26,113 bases of DNA from a virus, in the IMG/VR virus record IMGVR_UViG_3300006924_000141, positions 1 through 26,113 of that record; one strand, 5' to 3'. Each line of letters starts with the position of its first letter. The stretch's first letter is position 1. Under the pieces are notes generated by a model. That model saw nothing but the letters and a program-made list of their open reading frames with translations. It had not been told where the DNA came from and searched no databases. A program made the position numbers and the translations under genes. Shown here piece after piece: positions 7,980 to 14,168 of the stretch.

Positions 7980-8300
7980 ATGTTTGACGATCTTAATGAT
8001 TTGGAAATTCAGTTGATCCTTGTTAGCCTTGAGGGCTCTGTTGCCAACTGGGCCGCGTGCGTGGAGGAGAAGCAATATCCGAGGGGCTTTAACGAGGAGA
8101 CAGCAATTGAGACCTTGAAGATGCTCACAAATCTTGCAGACAAGTTGGCACTTCGATACCACAGACGCATTGCTGATGACGCGGCGGCCTTTGAGAAAGA
8201 GATTTTCGGTGACCTTGATCTAGACGAACTAGTATCACAGGTCTTCCCGTCTAGCTTCGGGCCACAAGGAGGGCAGAGTAATGATGACGACTGGAACTAG
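7980..8300 (+). CDS. Hypothetical protein
   Basis: A 106-aa product starting at ATG 7980 with AAGGTGG just upstream. It is predicted mainly helical with an amphipathic run (IETLKMLTNLADKLALRYHR) and an acidic, Gly/Gln/Asp-rich tail ending SNDDDWN. I do not recognise it. Its last 20 bases overlap the HAD gene, whose GGAGGG lies within this gene, so the two are translationally linked. Confidence 0.65.
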   Translation: MFDDLNDLEIQLILVSLEGSVANWAACVEEKQYPRGFNEETAIETLKMLTNLADKLALRYHRRIADDAAAFEKEIFGDLDLDELVSQVFPSSFGPQGGQSNDDDWN

Positions 8301-8772
8301 CGTTTCGTTTGATTACGACAATACGCTCATCCGATACGAATATGTAAAGGACGAGGCAGGCAATGTCATCGATGCAGTCTACCGCGAGCCGCACCTAGGC
8401 AACATTCGCCTTATGCAGCAGTTAGCCAACGACGGCTACAGAGTTATCATTGTCACCGCAAGAGAGCAGGGCCTATCTTTTCCGAAGCACGATAAGTCCC
8501 CAAAGCCAGAAGAACTTGTCAAGGCTCTTAGGCTTCCAGTCGATGACATTTACTACACAGCCAACAGCTGCAAGATCGACACGCTTATGGAAAACAATGC
8601 CACTCTTCACTTTGACGACTGTGAAGTACAATGCTTGGATATGCTTAAGCATAAACAAAAGACCGGCCTAGGCCCGCTTCCTATTTTGGTCGATGCCCCG
8701 AGAGGTATTAATAACTTCCTGAAGCGCAAATTTAAGAAACTTATTGAGGAACGAAATGAAAGAAGCAGTTGA
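8281..8772 (+). CDS. HAD-superfamily phosphatase-like protein
   Basis: A 163-aa product; GGAGGG (8268-8273) precedes ATG 8281. Motif I is SFDYDNTL near residue 9 (D-x-D-x-T with the nucleophile and acid Asp). Motif II is VIIVTAR, and a later LHFDDCEVQ supplies the acidic metal site. This is the C0/C2-type layout of short HAD hydrolases, which dephosphorylate nucleotides, sugars or nucleic-acid ends. In phages such proteins are often polynucleotide 3'-phosphatases or 5'-nucleotidases, but this one lacks a kinase domain. It overlaps the DUF3310 gene by 17 bases. A nucleotide-metabolism role is inferred from the neighbours. Confidence 0.8.
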   Translation: MMTTGTSVSFDYDNTLIRYEYVKDEAGNVIDAVYREPHLGNIRLMQQLANDGYRVIIVTAREQGLSFPKHDKSPKPEELVKALRLPVDDIYYTANSCKIDTLMENNATLHFDDCEVQCLDMLKHKQKTGLGPLPILVDAPRGINNFLKRKFKKLIEERNERSS

Positions 8773-8986
8773 CCACCCAAGCCATTATCAGAGTGGCGAA
8801 TTAGATGAGGACGGAACTTCAAAATACGAGGCCATCAAAGTTATTGAAGCTTGGGGTCTTGACTTTCATCTCGGTAATGTGGTAAAATATATTTCTAGGG
8901 CGGGAAAGAAAAGCGAAAACGCCTTAGAAGATATGCAGAAAGCAAAATGGTATCTTGACCGCTGGCTTGAAGTCAGGGGAGGATGA
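8756..8986 (+). CDS. DUF3310 family protein (phage, unknown function)
   Basis: A 76-aa product from ATG 8756, with GAGGA five bases upstream. The family signature is clear: DHPSHYQSG at the N-terminus, then YEAIKVIEAWGLDFHLGNVV and KYISRAGKK, and a closing AKWYLDRWLE. DUF3310 proteins are widespread in phages and are sometimes annotated as nucleotide kinases without biochemical proof. The conserved H-P-x-H-Y and K-Y-(I)-x-R-x-G-K residues are all present, so the copy looks intact. The protein lies in a DNA-metabolism neighbourhood. Confidence 0.85.
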   Translation: MKEAVDHPSHYQSGELDEDGTSKYEAIKVIEAWGLDFHLGNVVKYISRAGKKSENALEDMQKAKWYLDRWLEVRGG

Positions 8987-9027
8987 AGTGAACATTTTTA
9001 TGGACTTTTTAAACTAATTAAAATAGC

Positions 9028-9050
9028 CGACATACGACGCACTTATGTCG
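9028..9050 (+). promoter_or_regulatory. Hairpin in the leader of the gene at 9071
   Basis: CGACATA (9028-9034) and TATGTCG (9044-9050) form a perfect 7-bp stem with a 9-base loop. The stretch ahead (9001-9024) is A/T-rich and could hold a promoter, but no convincing -35/-10 pair is visible. There is no U-run after the hairpin, so it may be a 5'-UTR element or operator, not a terminator. Confidence 0.4.
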
Positions 9051-9070
9051 CAGAAGCAAGGAGTTTTAAG

Positions 9071-9715
9071 ATGAAAACGATTATTGAGAACTGGCAGAGG
9101 TTTTTGAACGAGTCCAGCCTTTCGCGTATCCACCAGCATATGACTGAACACGATACTGCTGTCATCACCGCATTCCGTGATGATCCCTTTGATGACGAAA
9201 AGTGTAGCGATAAGAGCAATGTCTCAACTGACACGGAAATGAGCCCAAAGGAAGCCAATCTTGAGCGTAACCGGCAACTCAAGGCAGCCCTTCTCCAGAT
9301 GGGTTATGGCGTGACTGCTGTTGATGGTAACTATGTTGAGAAGTATGGAACACCAGAGGCGGTTGAAGTAGGCGAGAACTCGTTCTTCGTAGTAAATCTT
9401 CAAGATGATGCTGACTTCACAAAGAACATTGTAAAGCTTGGCAAGCTATTTTGTCAGGATTCTGTTCTTATTATTCCAAAGGGCGGCAAGACAGCATACC
9501 TTCACGGAACAAATGATGGCGACTTCCCCGGCCTTGACCAGAAGTATGATACTGGCGATTTCATTGCTGGAAAAGAAGCAGAGTTTATGACCCGTGTTGG
9601 TGGCCGACCATTCACTTTCACGGAAGGGAAGGAGCCTGTACTTGAAACCTTGCAGGATCACAGCAAGAACTCACGTTGGGTTATCCGAAAGATTTATAAC
9701 AAGATTATGGGTTAA
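9071..9715 (+). CDS. Conserved phage protein, possibly DUF3293-like
   Basis: A 214-aa product; AAGGAG precedes the ATG. It begins MKTIIENWQRFLNE, a kind of N-terminal helix seen on several proteins of large marine phages. The body contains NRQLKAALLQMGYGVTAVDG, ENSFFVVNLQDD and DSVLIIPKGGKTAYLHGTN, a mixed alpha/beta pattern found in many phage hypothetical proteins. The order of its elements (an ENxELKxxL helix, then G-Y-x-V..G, then SFFV) recalls the DUF3293 domain, but I cannot confirm that. No catalytic motif is obvious. It precedes thyX by 31 bases. Confidence 0.6.
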   Translation: MKTIIENWQRFLNESSLSRIHQHMTEHDTAVITAFRDDPFDDEKCSDKSNVSTDTEMSPKEANLERNRQLKAALLQMGYGVTAVDGNYVEKYGTPEAVEVGENSFFVVNLQDDADFTKNIVKLGKLFCQDSVLIIPKGGKTAYLHGTNDGDFPGLDQKYDTGDFIAGKEAEFMTRVGGRPFTFTEGKEPVLETLQDHSKNSRWVIRKIYNKIMG

Positions 9716-9746
9716 GAACCGCTGATTTGAGATAAGGGGAAGAACA

Positions 9747-10394
9747 ATGAAGAACACAGTTGAACTACTCGGAACTTACGGCGACGACCTTACGCACGCT
9801 TGCTCAGCTTGGACATCGACCAGTCGTAATCTTACGCCCAACAAGTTGGCGCGTGTAGACAAGTTGTTGAATATGCTAGCTCGCGAAGGCCATATGACTC
9901 CGTTCGAGAAGAGCACGCTTCACTTCTTGGTATCAACAGATATTGCCAGCCACATTCATTTGCTTAAGCACCGAGTGGGCGTGAGCATCAACGCGGAGTC
10001 TGCTCGTTACAAAGAGTTTAAGATCGATAAGTATTACGTCCCGCAGGACTGGCCACAGGAAGAGCAAGATAATCTTGAGGCTTTCATTAAGGACGCCTAC
10101 GACCGCTACCACGGCTGTATTGAGCGCCTTGAGGAGCAAGGCTACCCTCGTAAGCGCGCCAAGGAAAGCGCTCGCCTCTACCTTCCTTACGGAATCCAGA
10201 TCACTTGCGACATTATGTTCAACTGGCGTTCCTTCGCTCACTTCCAGAAGCTTCGCAACGACGAGCACGCACAGGTAGAGATCCGCGAGATTGCTGCTGA
10301 AATGCTGCGCTTGGTCGAAGAGCGCGCCAACTTCCCATACACCATTGCTGCTATGCGCAATTGCGGTATGGTGCCTCTGGAGAGCGAAGAATGA
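9747..10394 (+). CDS. thyX: Flavin-dependent thymidylate synthase
   Basis: This 215-aa enzyme makes dTMP from dUMP using FAD, NADPH and methylene-tetrahydrofolate. GATAAGGGGAA precedes the start. Visible hallmarks are GHMTPFEKSTLHF (48-60), with the His and Glu of the substrate site, and the ThyX signature region KHRVGVSINAESARY (74-88). The canonical signature is R-H-R-x7-S; here the first Arg is Lys and the spacing to the SARY serine is eight, a variant I associate with cyanophage-type ThyX. The C-terminal part includes ITCDIMFNWRSFAHFQKLR and HAQVEIREIA. The last five residues, LESEE, are encoded by a junction sequence that is repeated in the following genes. Together with NrdJ and dUTPase it completes a dTTP route. 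Confidence 0.93.
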   Translation: MKNTVELLGTYGDDLTHACSAWTSTSRNLTPNKLARVDKLLNMLAREGHMTPFEKSTLHFLVSTDIASHIHLLKHRVGVSINAESARYKEFKIDKYYVPQDWPQEEQDNLEAFIKDAYDRYHGCIERLEEQGYPRKRAKESARLYLPYGIQITCDIMFNWRSFAHFQKLRNDEHAQVEIREIAAEMLRLVEERANFPYTIAAMRNCGMVPLESEE

Positions 10395-10600
10395 AAGTCG
10401 GCGATAAGGTTGTGAAGATCGGGTATGAATTCCCAAGTGGAGTGCCCGAAGGCACTCTTGGGGTTGTAGCAGAAGCTTTCGGTGAGCACCTAAGAGAGGA
10501 TCCCCTAGAGTATCGTAAACAAGTCTGCGTAAGCTGGGCAAATGGGGTAGGTGAATGGACTCATCTTGGATATGTTGAACTTCTGGAGAGCGAAGAATGA
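10391..10600 (+). CDS. Small SH3/KOW-like protein, cassette gene 1
   Basis: A 69-aa product starting inside the thyX stop (ATGA). It begins MKVGDKVVKIG, then GTLGVVAEAF and VCVSWANGVGEW, and ends VELLESEE. The MKVGD-x-V...G-x-V...V-x-W-x-(D/N)G pattern is that of small beta-barrel (SH3/KOW-like) phage proteins, often of unknown role. Genes at 10818 and 11284 share the MKVGD start, so the three are probable paralogues. The function is unknown. Confidence 0.75.
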   Translation: MKVGDKVVKIGYEFPSGVPEGTLGVVAEAFGEHLREDPLEYRKQVCVSWANGVGEWTHLGYVELLESEE

Positions 10601-10821
10601 TTGAGTGGAAAGAAACTAATGGTGACTTTACTGCTGTGTGTTCTTATGATACACTCACAGAATCTTACACTGTTGAAGTCACACATACAGATGGCAGGCA
10701 AGATAGCGCAACTTGGGTTCGGATGGGCTATGAGCCCAGATTTGGAATGGATGATCAGGACGCTCAAAGATCAATCCGTGAATCTGAAAGGATTTGTGTT
10801 AGAATGGAGAGCGAAGAATGA
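10597..10821 (+). CDS. Small hypothetical protein, cassette gene 2
   Basis: A 74-aa product whose ATG overlaps the previous stop, with GGAG of the junction repeat eight bases upstream. The N-terminal half alternates polar and hydrophobic residues (GDFTAVCSYDTLTESYTVEV), suggesting a beta-sheet. The C-terminal half is charged (DAQRSIRESERICVRMESEE). It does not share the MKVGD start of its neighbours, but it has the same ESEE ending. An overlapping frame at 10601-10831 is judged spurious because it lacks the junction-derived start. Confidence 0.7.
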   Translation: MIEWKETNGDFTAVCSYDTLTESYTVEVTHTDGRQDSATWVRMGYEPRFGMDDQDAQRSIRESERICVRMESEE

Positions 10822-11024
10822 AGGTCGGTGATAGGGTTCGTCTTTCGCATTTCCACGGCTCTCTTACAGATCATTACCGTGCTTCACGAGCAGATGTAGG
10901 CGTAATCAAAAGCATTGAGGAAGAACCAGAACCAAATGTCCTAACACGATGTATTGAAGTCTTGTGGGATGACGGCATTAGTTGGCACTTTCGGCATAGG
11001 CTTGTTTTGGAGAGCGAAGAATGA
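10818..11024 (+). CDS. Small SH3/KOW-like protein, cassette gene 3
   Basis: A 68-aa product starting MKVGDRVRLSHFHG, with DVGVIKSIEE, CIEVLWDDGISW and the end LVLESEE. It is the closest relative of the gene at 10391 in layout: a beta-strand, a G-V-I/V strand, then V-x-W-(A/D)-x-G. This suggests tandem duplication followed by divergence. It is translationally coupled by ATGA overlaps on both sides. The function is unknown. Confidence 0.75.
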   Translation: MKVGDRVRLSHFHGSLTDHYRASRADVGVIKSIEEEPEPNVLTRCIEVLWDDGISWHFRHRLVLESEE

Positions 11025-11287
11025 AAAGATACTTTGCTAAACCCGACACTTGGTTCAAGGAAGGAACCGAAGCATTCTACGAAGAAGAAATGTTTCCAAT
11101 TGGAACTCTATTTGATGAAGACGGCATTTCACGCGGGTCAGCAATCTACCGAGGAACTTATGTTATTGGCCCAAATGAGGGTTACGACACCTATTGGCAC
11201 AGCAAAGGCTATAAAGAAGGCGACGAAGTTGAGATGAGAGAGCACTGCTGTAATAGCGAGTTTTATGTTTTGGAGAGCGAAAAATGA
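11021..11287 (+). CDS. Small hypothetical protein, cassette gene 4
   Basis: An 88-aa product beginning MKRYFAKPDTWFKEGTEAFY and ending FYVLESEK. It is rich in Tyr, Phe and acidic residues, with GTYVIGPNEGYDTYWHSKGY in the middle and REHCCNSEFYVLESEK at the end. The phrase KEGTEAFYEEE...GTLFDEDG suggests a small beta-rich fold. I do not recognise the family. Start and stop are both formed by copies of the junction repeat. Confidence 0.7.
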   Translation: MKRYFAKPDTWFKEGTEAFYEEEMFPIGTLFDEDGISRGSAIYRGTYVIGPNEGYDTYWHSKGYKEGDEVEMREHCCNSEFYVLESEK

Positions 11288-11487
11288 AAGTCGGTGATCT
11301 TGTAAGACCAAAAAGTAAGTGGGACGAAAACTTCAAAAAGAAAAAACACAGTGTTGGTATTCTTATAGACATTGAAAAAGACTTCTATCGCCACAACGAT
11401 TATTTTCAAGACCGTCTGACTGTTTGGTGGATTCAGACCGATATGATTTCAAAGGAGCCTACTGCCTATGTGGAGGTTATGAAATGA
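11284..11487 (+). CDS. Small SH3/KOW-like protein, last gene of the cassette run
   Basis: A 67-aa product starting MKVGDLVRPKSKWDENFKKK, with SVGILIDIEKD, LTVWWIQTD and the end AYVEVMK. It shares the MKVGD start and strand order with the genes at 10391 and 10818, but its 3' end no longer carries the junction repeat. The array therefore ends here. It overlaps the next gene by four bases. Confidence 0.75.
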   Translation: MKVGDLVRPKSKWDENFKKKKHSVGILIDIEKDFYRHNDYFQDRLTVWWIQTDMISKEPTAYVEVMK

Positions 11488-11852
11488 GCAGGGAAGAGCA
11501 AATCGCAAAGGAAATCGCTCAAATGTCTGACGATGAAGTTATCCAAAATGCAAAAAAGTATTTCCCTGAATCTGCTGCAACTGCTGTTATGAAGCGTATG
11601 CTCACCAAATACGGACGCTTGGATGAACAAGTTTATTTTCTTGAGATTCTTCGTCTTGAATCTCTTTGTCGCAGAGCGGCAGAGGAGATCAAAATGCTTG
11701 ACGACATTATCATTGATTACGAAGAGGGAAATGCGAGCATTCCAAAGAGAGAGGATGGTTGCTATGGTTATGCTTCTGTAAATCTGCTTTCAAGACTTGA
11801 CGGACGGATTGGTGGGTGGTATACTATGGCTGAGCCAAACGAGGAGGGGTGA
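11484..11852 (+). CDS. Hypothetical helical protein
   Basis: A 122-aa product from ATG 11484, with GGAGG upstream at 11472-11476; a longer in-frame start at 11424 is rejected because it lies deep inside the previous gene. It starts MSREEQIAKEIAQMSDDEVI and has a second helical stretch with LRLESLCRRAAEEIKMLDDI, suggesting a coiled-coil or helical bundle. No known motif is visible. Its stop overlaps the next start. Confidence 0.65.
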   Translation: MSREEQIAKEIAQMSDDEVIQNAKKYFPESAATAVMKRMLTKYGRLDEQVYFLEILRLESLCRRAAEEIKMLDDIIIDYEEGNASIPKREDGCYGYASVNLLSRLDGRIGGWYTMAEPNEEG

Positions 11853-12088
11853 TGAGCGCCGACAAGACTGAGACAAAGAAGAGATTGTTCCATCTTCATT
11901 ACGACCCATACGAAGTGGATTGGGGCGCTCTTCCACCAGAGGTCTTCGACCAATACACAAATGCCTGTGAAGAGGTTGAGAACCCTGTGATTGTTGAATC
12001 CACACCAAAAAAGAAGCAAAGCCACTTTGAGAAGTTGTATCATATGAATCTTCTCGTGAACGAAAAAAAGGTTGACACAGAGACCTAA
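11852..12088 (+). CDS. Small hypothetical protein
   Basis: A 78-aa product; AGGAGGGG immediately precedes ATG 11852, which shares its A with the TGA of the upstream gene (a GTG at 11849 would be inside the ribosome binding site). It contains HLHYDPYEVDWGALPPEVFD and a lysine-rich C-terminal half (STPKKKQSHFEKLYHMN). I do not recognise it. The promoter of the downstream RNA region begins within its last codons. Confidence 0.65.
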   Translation: MSADKTETKKRLFHLHYDPYEVDWGALPPEVFDQYTNACEEVENPVIVESTPKKKQSHFEKLYHMNLLVNEKKVDTET

Positions 12089-12100
12089 ATACGCTATACT
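12072..12100 (+). promoter_or_regulatory. Consensus sigma70-type promoter upstream of a structured RNA region
   Basis: TTGACA (12072-12077), exactly 17 bases, TATACT (12095-12100). The expected start near 12106-12107 falls on the first base of the long-range helix described for the RNA candidate. The -35 overlaps the end of the preceding gene. This is the best -35 match in the window. Confidence 0.85.
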
Positions 12101-12106
12101 ATGAAC

Positions 12107-12303
12107 ATAGAGTGAGGCGGTATTACGCAGGGTTCTACTGAGACGATATACGACCCGGTTCAAGGAATAAGAGTCTAACAAAGGAATACTTGAACACCTG
12201 TGGGTTTAGCCCCACCACTCTATTGCATAATGAAGTTACCCCTCTTGTAGCGGGTGGGACTGGAAACAGTCAGTTAGGTGGGTTGGTTGCCTAACACCTT
12301 TTT
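12107..12303 (+). ncRNA. Candidate structured RNA (non-coding RNA or riboswitch-like leader)
   Basis: This is the longest gene gap in the window (12089-12316) and holds no plausible open frame, but many paired segments. ATAGAGTG (12107-12114) pairs with CACTCTAT (12216-12223) and encloses three elements: a possible GGGT/ACCC stem (12130-12156), GTTCAAG (12158-12164) with CTTGAAC (12189-12195), and GTGGG/CCCAC (12200-12215) lying directly against the closing helix. After it come ACCC/GGGT (12238-12255), GACTG-GAAA-CAGTC (12258-12271, a GNRA-type tetraloop) and GTTAGG/CCTAAC (12273-12295) followed by ACCTTTTT, a possible terminator. The promoter start coincides with the closing helix. I cannot assign a known family. 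It is not a tRNA or a tmRNA by any pattern I can see. Confidence 0.55.
12273..12303 (+). terminator. Possible intrinsic terminator at the end of the RNA candidate
   Basis: GTTAGG (12273-12278) can pair with CCTAAC (12290-12295); alternatively AGGTG (12276-12280) pairs with CACCT (12295-12299). Five T residues follow at 12299-12303. The two mutually exclusive pairings would suit either simple termination or an on/off switch for the gene at 12317. Confidence 0.45.
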
Positions 12304-12316
12304 GGGAGAGAAGAAA

Positions 12317-12640
12317 ATGAGCGATGAGTTTGTAGATAAGAAAGGTATTCGTTGGCGTCCTAAAGAAATGCTCGATAACTTGTCGCAGCGTCTCGAAACA
12401 GCCAAAGCATTTCACAAAGTTGCCGTAAGAGAAAGAGACTATGAAAGAACTCTCTGCGACCGATACAAAAAAGAACTGTACGAACTTCGCTCACTTTACG
12501 AAGGTGTTCTTTCTCGCATAAACAAGCTGGAAGACGACACAAGAGCAGCGATAGAGTTTGCCGACCTCGCAGAAGACGATAGGGGAGCAGAAATGATCTT
12601 GGAATTCTGCGATGACATTACAAAGTTGGTTGGAGAGTGA
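12317..12640 (+). CDS. Hypothetical coiled-coil protein
   Basis: A 107-aa product from ATG 12317, with GGGAGAG upstream at 12304-12310; an in-frame start at 12278 would lie in the RNA hairpin region. Long charged helices dominate (NLSQRLETAKAFHKVAVRER, RYKKELYELRSLYEGVLSRI), giving a coiled-coil look. The function is unknown. It heads a run of ten coupled small genes downstream of the structured RNA, so the RNA may control this run. Confidence 0.65.
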   Translation: MSDEFVDKKGIRWRPKEMLDNLSQRLETAKAFHKVAVRERDYERTLCDRYKKELYELRSLYEGVLSRINKLEDDTRAAIEFADLAEDDRGAEMILEFCDDITKLVGE

Positions 12641-12643
12641 GAA

Positions 12644-12904
12644 ATGGATAAGATCGCAAAAGTAATGTTTCATAAAGGCGACTTTGGAATCTGCCGAGCA
12701 GCTATCATACAGGCAGAAGAATACTGGAAAGCAGCAATAAACGACGAAGAAATGCGACCCGCAGGTTGGGCAGAAGAAGATTGTACGAATATTGTCAAGA
12801 ACCTGCAAATGGTGAAAGAAAAGATTGACTTGGTTCTCGGAATGGACTATAATGACATTAGACAAGAAACTTGGGATAGTCTTGTAGAGGATGTTAGCAA
12901 ATGA
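12644..12904 (+). CDS. Small hypothetical protein
   Basis: An 86-aa product starting three bases after the previous stop, with GGAG at 12632-12635. It is helical and acidic, with EEYWKAAINDEEMRPAGWAE and VKNLQMVKEKIDLVLGMDYN. No recognised motif. Its last four bases (ATGA) overlap the next gene. Confidence 0.6.
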   Translation: MDKIAKVMFHKGDFGICRAAIIQAEEYWKAAINDEEMRPAGWAEEDCTNIVKNLQMVKEKIDLVLGMDYNDIRQETWDSLVEDVSK

Positions 12905-13281
12905 AAACAGTTAGTTCTATTGTTCAATCAGAGATTCTTCAACAACTGCTGGAAAACCAAAGGCGTTTTGCCGAGGTTGCTAAACCTCCTCTCTATCCCA
13001 AGACTTGGAAGGAGTTTCGCAATCGAGAACTCGCAAACTATATGAGTCGTGAAAGGGGAAAGAAGCGTCTTCGTAAGAAGAAGGCTCTCAAGAGAATGCG
13101 AGAAGTCTGGGGTTTCTATCTTCTCACTCGACCAGTAAGCCATTTTGTGAACTACCAAGAGTTGGGAAGAAAACTGTTTCCAGTTGAACCACTTCCAGAT
13201 GGTGCAAAGCCCATTTACAGCAATCACACTGATAACGAAAGGCATCGCATCGCAGAGATTATCAGAGGGAAGATCAAATGA
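12901..13281 (+). CDS. Hypothetical basic protein
   Basis: A 126-aa product with a strongly basic centre (RERGKKRLRKKKALKRMREV, about residues 50-69), which suggests nucleic-acid binding, between a helical N-terminus and a C-terminus ending HRIAEIIRGKIK. There are no cysteine pairs. ATGA overlaps on both sides show coupled translation. The family is not recognised, and DNA or RNA binding is inference from charge alone. Confidence 0.6.
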   Translation: MKTVSSIVQSEILQQLLENQRRFAEVAKPPLYPKTWKEFRNRELANYMSRERGKKRLRKKKALKRMREVWGFYLLTRPVSHFVNYQELGRKLFPVEPLPDGAKPIYSNHTDNERHRIAEIIRGKIK

Positions 13282-13568
13282 GTTCTAGCATCGAAATCAA
13301 AACAGACGGCTGCAAGTCTCTTTACCTTGATATAAATACCACAGGCGTAGAGTTTGAGGCTTGGAATCAAGATTATCCAGAAGCGGAACTTATTACGATG
13401 TGGTTTGATCTGAAAGATAAGGAAGATCGAAAGGCAATCAAGAATCTTATTTCACATCTCCAACATCAGTTGCAGGTTCACGAAACACCCCCTTATTCTA
13501 CTTGTCCTTCTTGTTCTTGGCTAAAAAGAGAGCGAGGTGTTGAAGCCTGTGAGGAGCATAGCAAATGA
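13278..13568 (+). CDS. Small hypothetical protein with a Cys pair
   Basis: A 96-aa product. The N-terminal two thirds look beta-rich then helical (CKSLYLDINTTGVEFEAW; KAIKNLISHLQHQLQVHE). The C-terminus has CPSCSW and later EACEEH, a possible incomplete zinc site (C-x2-C ... C ... H). I do not recognise it. It is coupled to both neighbours by ATGA overlaps. Confidence 0.6.
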   Translation: MSSSIEIKTDGCKSLYLDINTTGVEFEAWNQDYPEAELITMWFDLKDKEDRKAIKNLISHLQHQLQVHETPPYSTCPSCSWLKRERGVEACEEHSK

Positions 13569-13969
13569 TTGGAACAGCAAAGAGGCTTGTTGAATGTCGT
13601 TATTTCCGGTGGCTTCCGGGTATGCGAGACTTGGGTGGAAACTTCTATCTTGGTCAAAGGGCAAATGCACCAGAAGGTGTTCATATGTGGGCCGGTTTTG
13701 ATAGGGGAAGTTGGGAATGGAACGAAACCGAGTTTGGACTACCAGACCTTGAAGACCCCGCAACCCTTGGATGCGTTCTTGCTTTGGTTCGCAACGCTTG
13801 GAAAGACGACGGCATTGCGTGTGTGACGGGTTCTTACACCGCAGAGTCAGGTTACAGGTTTCGCATCGTTGGCGGAATGCACCAAGATACAAAGTTCTTT
13901 ATGATGAGCCAAAAGCATTACCTCTCAGAAGGTGAGGCACTTGCTGCTGCTTTGGAGTTAGCAGGATGA
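13565..13969 (+). CDS. Hypothetical protein, beta-rich
   Basis: A 134-aa product, Gly-, Trp- and Tyr-rich, for example GNFYLGQRANAPEGVHMWAG and GSWEWNETEFGLPDLEDP. It has a single helix containing TLGCVLALVRNAWKD and a C-terminal helix LSEGEALAAALELAG. The composition suggests a compact beta-sheet domain. The family is not recognised. A shorter overlapping frame at 13569 is a shadow. Both ends overlap neighbours by four bases. Confidence 0.6.
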   Translation: MIGTAKRLVECRYFRWLPGMRDLGGNFYLGQRANAPEGVHMWAGFDRGSWEWNETEFGLPDLEDPATLGCVLALVRNAWKDDGIACVTGSYTAESGYRFRIVGGMHQDTKFFMMSQKHYLSEGEALAAALELAG

Positions 13970-14160
13970 AAGAAAGTATTATTGTCCTTTCGGATGACGC
14001 TGTGATTATAGACGGTAGATTATTTACCGCCAACACCTATCCAAATAGTTGTCCAAAGTGTTATAGTGAGATATATTGGAGCAAGCAAGATGGCTTTTAC
14101 CCCAGACCCGGTTGCGTAAAATGTGACATATGGTTTGACAAAGTTTATTGTAAGCCGTGA
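13966..14160 (+). CDS. Small zinc-ribbon-like protein
   Basis: A 64-aa product with CPKCYSEIYW and, about 20 residues later, CVKCDIWFD, a C-x2-C...C-x2-C pattern that should bind one zinc ion. The N-terminus (MKESIIVLSDDAVIIDGR) is probably two beta strands. Phage zinc ribbons of this size are often regulators or inhibitors, but nothing here shows the partner. Confidence 0.65.
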   Translation: MKESIIVLSDDAVIIDGRLFTANTYPNSCPKCYSEIYWSKQDGFYPRPGCVKCDIWFDKVYCKP

Positions 14161-14168
14161 GGAAATAA

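Larger units (their letters stand above)
10379..11287 (+). repeat. Five-copy gene-junction repeat GGAGAGCGAARAATGA
   Basis: The 16-base unit occurs at 10379-10394, 10585-10600, 10806-10821, 11009-11024 and 11272-11287 (the last has one G-to-A change). Each copy encodes the end of a gene (ESEE or ESEK plus stop), supplies GGAG as ribosome binding site and contains the ATGA start/stop overlap of the next gene. Copies 1, 3 and 5 continue into ATGAARGTCGGYGAT, extending the similarity across the start of the next gene. The distances between copies are 206, 221, 203 and 263 bases, so these are gene-sized cassettes and not a CRISPR array. Confidence 0.9.

Noticed and set aside
9001-9026. Sigma70 promoter in the A/T-rich leader before 9071
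   Set aside because: TGGACT and TAAAAT can be found but not at a usable spacing.
9933-10541. 202-codon open frame on the minus strand across thyX
   Set aside because: It opposes a strongly supported ThyX gene, has no family features and no start signals.
10601-10831. 76-codon + strand frame overlapping cassette gene 2
   Set aside because: It does not use the junction-repeat start, lacks the ESEE ending and is out of frame with the coupled chain.
10379-11287. CRISPR array made of the 16-base repeats
   Set aside because: The repeats are 203-263 bases apart, shorter than CRISPR repeats and lie in coding frame with stops and starts.
11768-12181. 137-codon minus-strand frame reaching into the RNA gap
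   Set aside because: It opposes two coupled genes, covers the promoter and has no family features; the gap is better explained by RNA structure.
12107-12303. tRNA or tmRNA in the gene gap
   Set aside because: GGTTCAAG resembles a T-arm start but is paired to CTTGAAC 24 bases away; no acceptor stem, anticodon arm or tag-peptide frame can be drawn.
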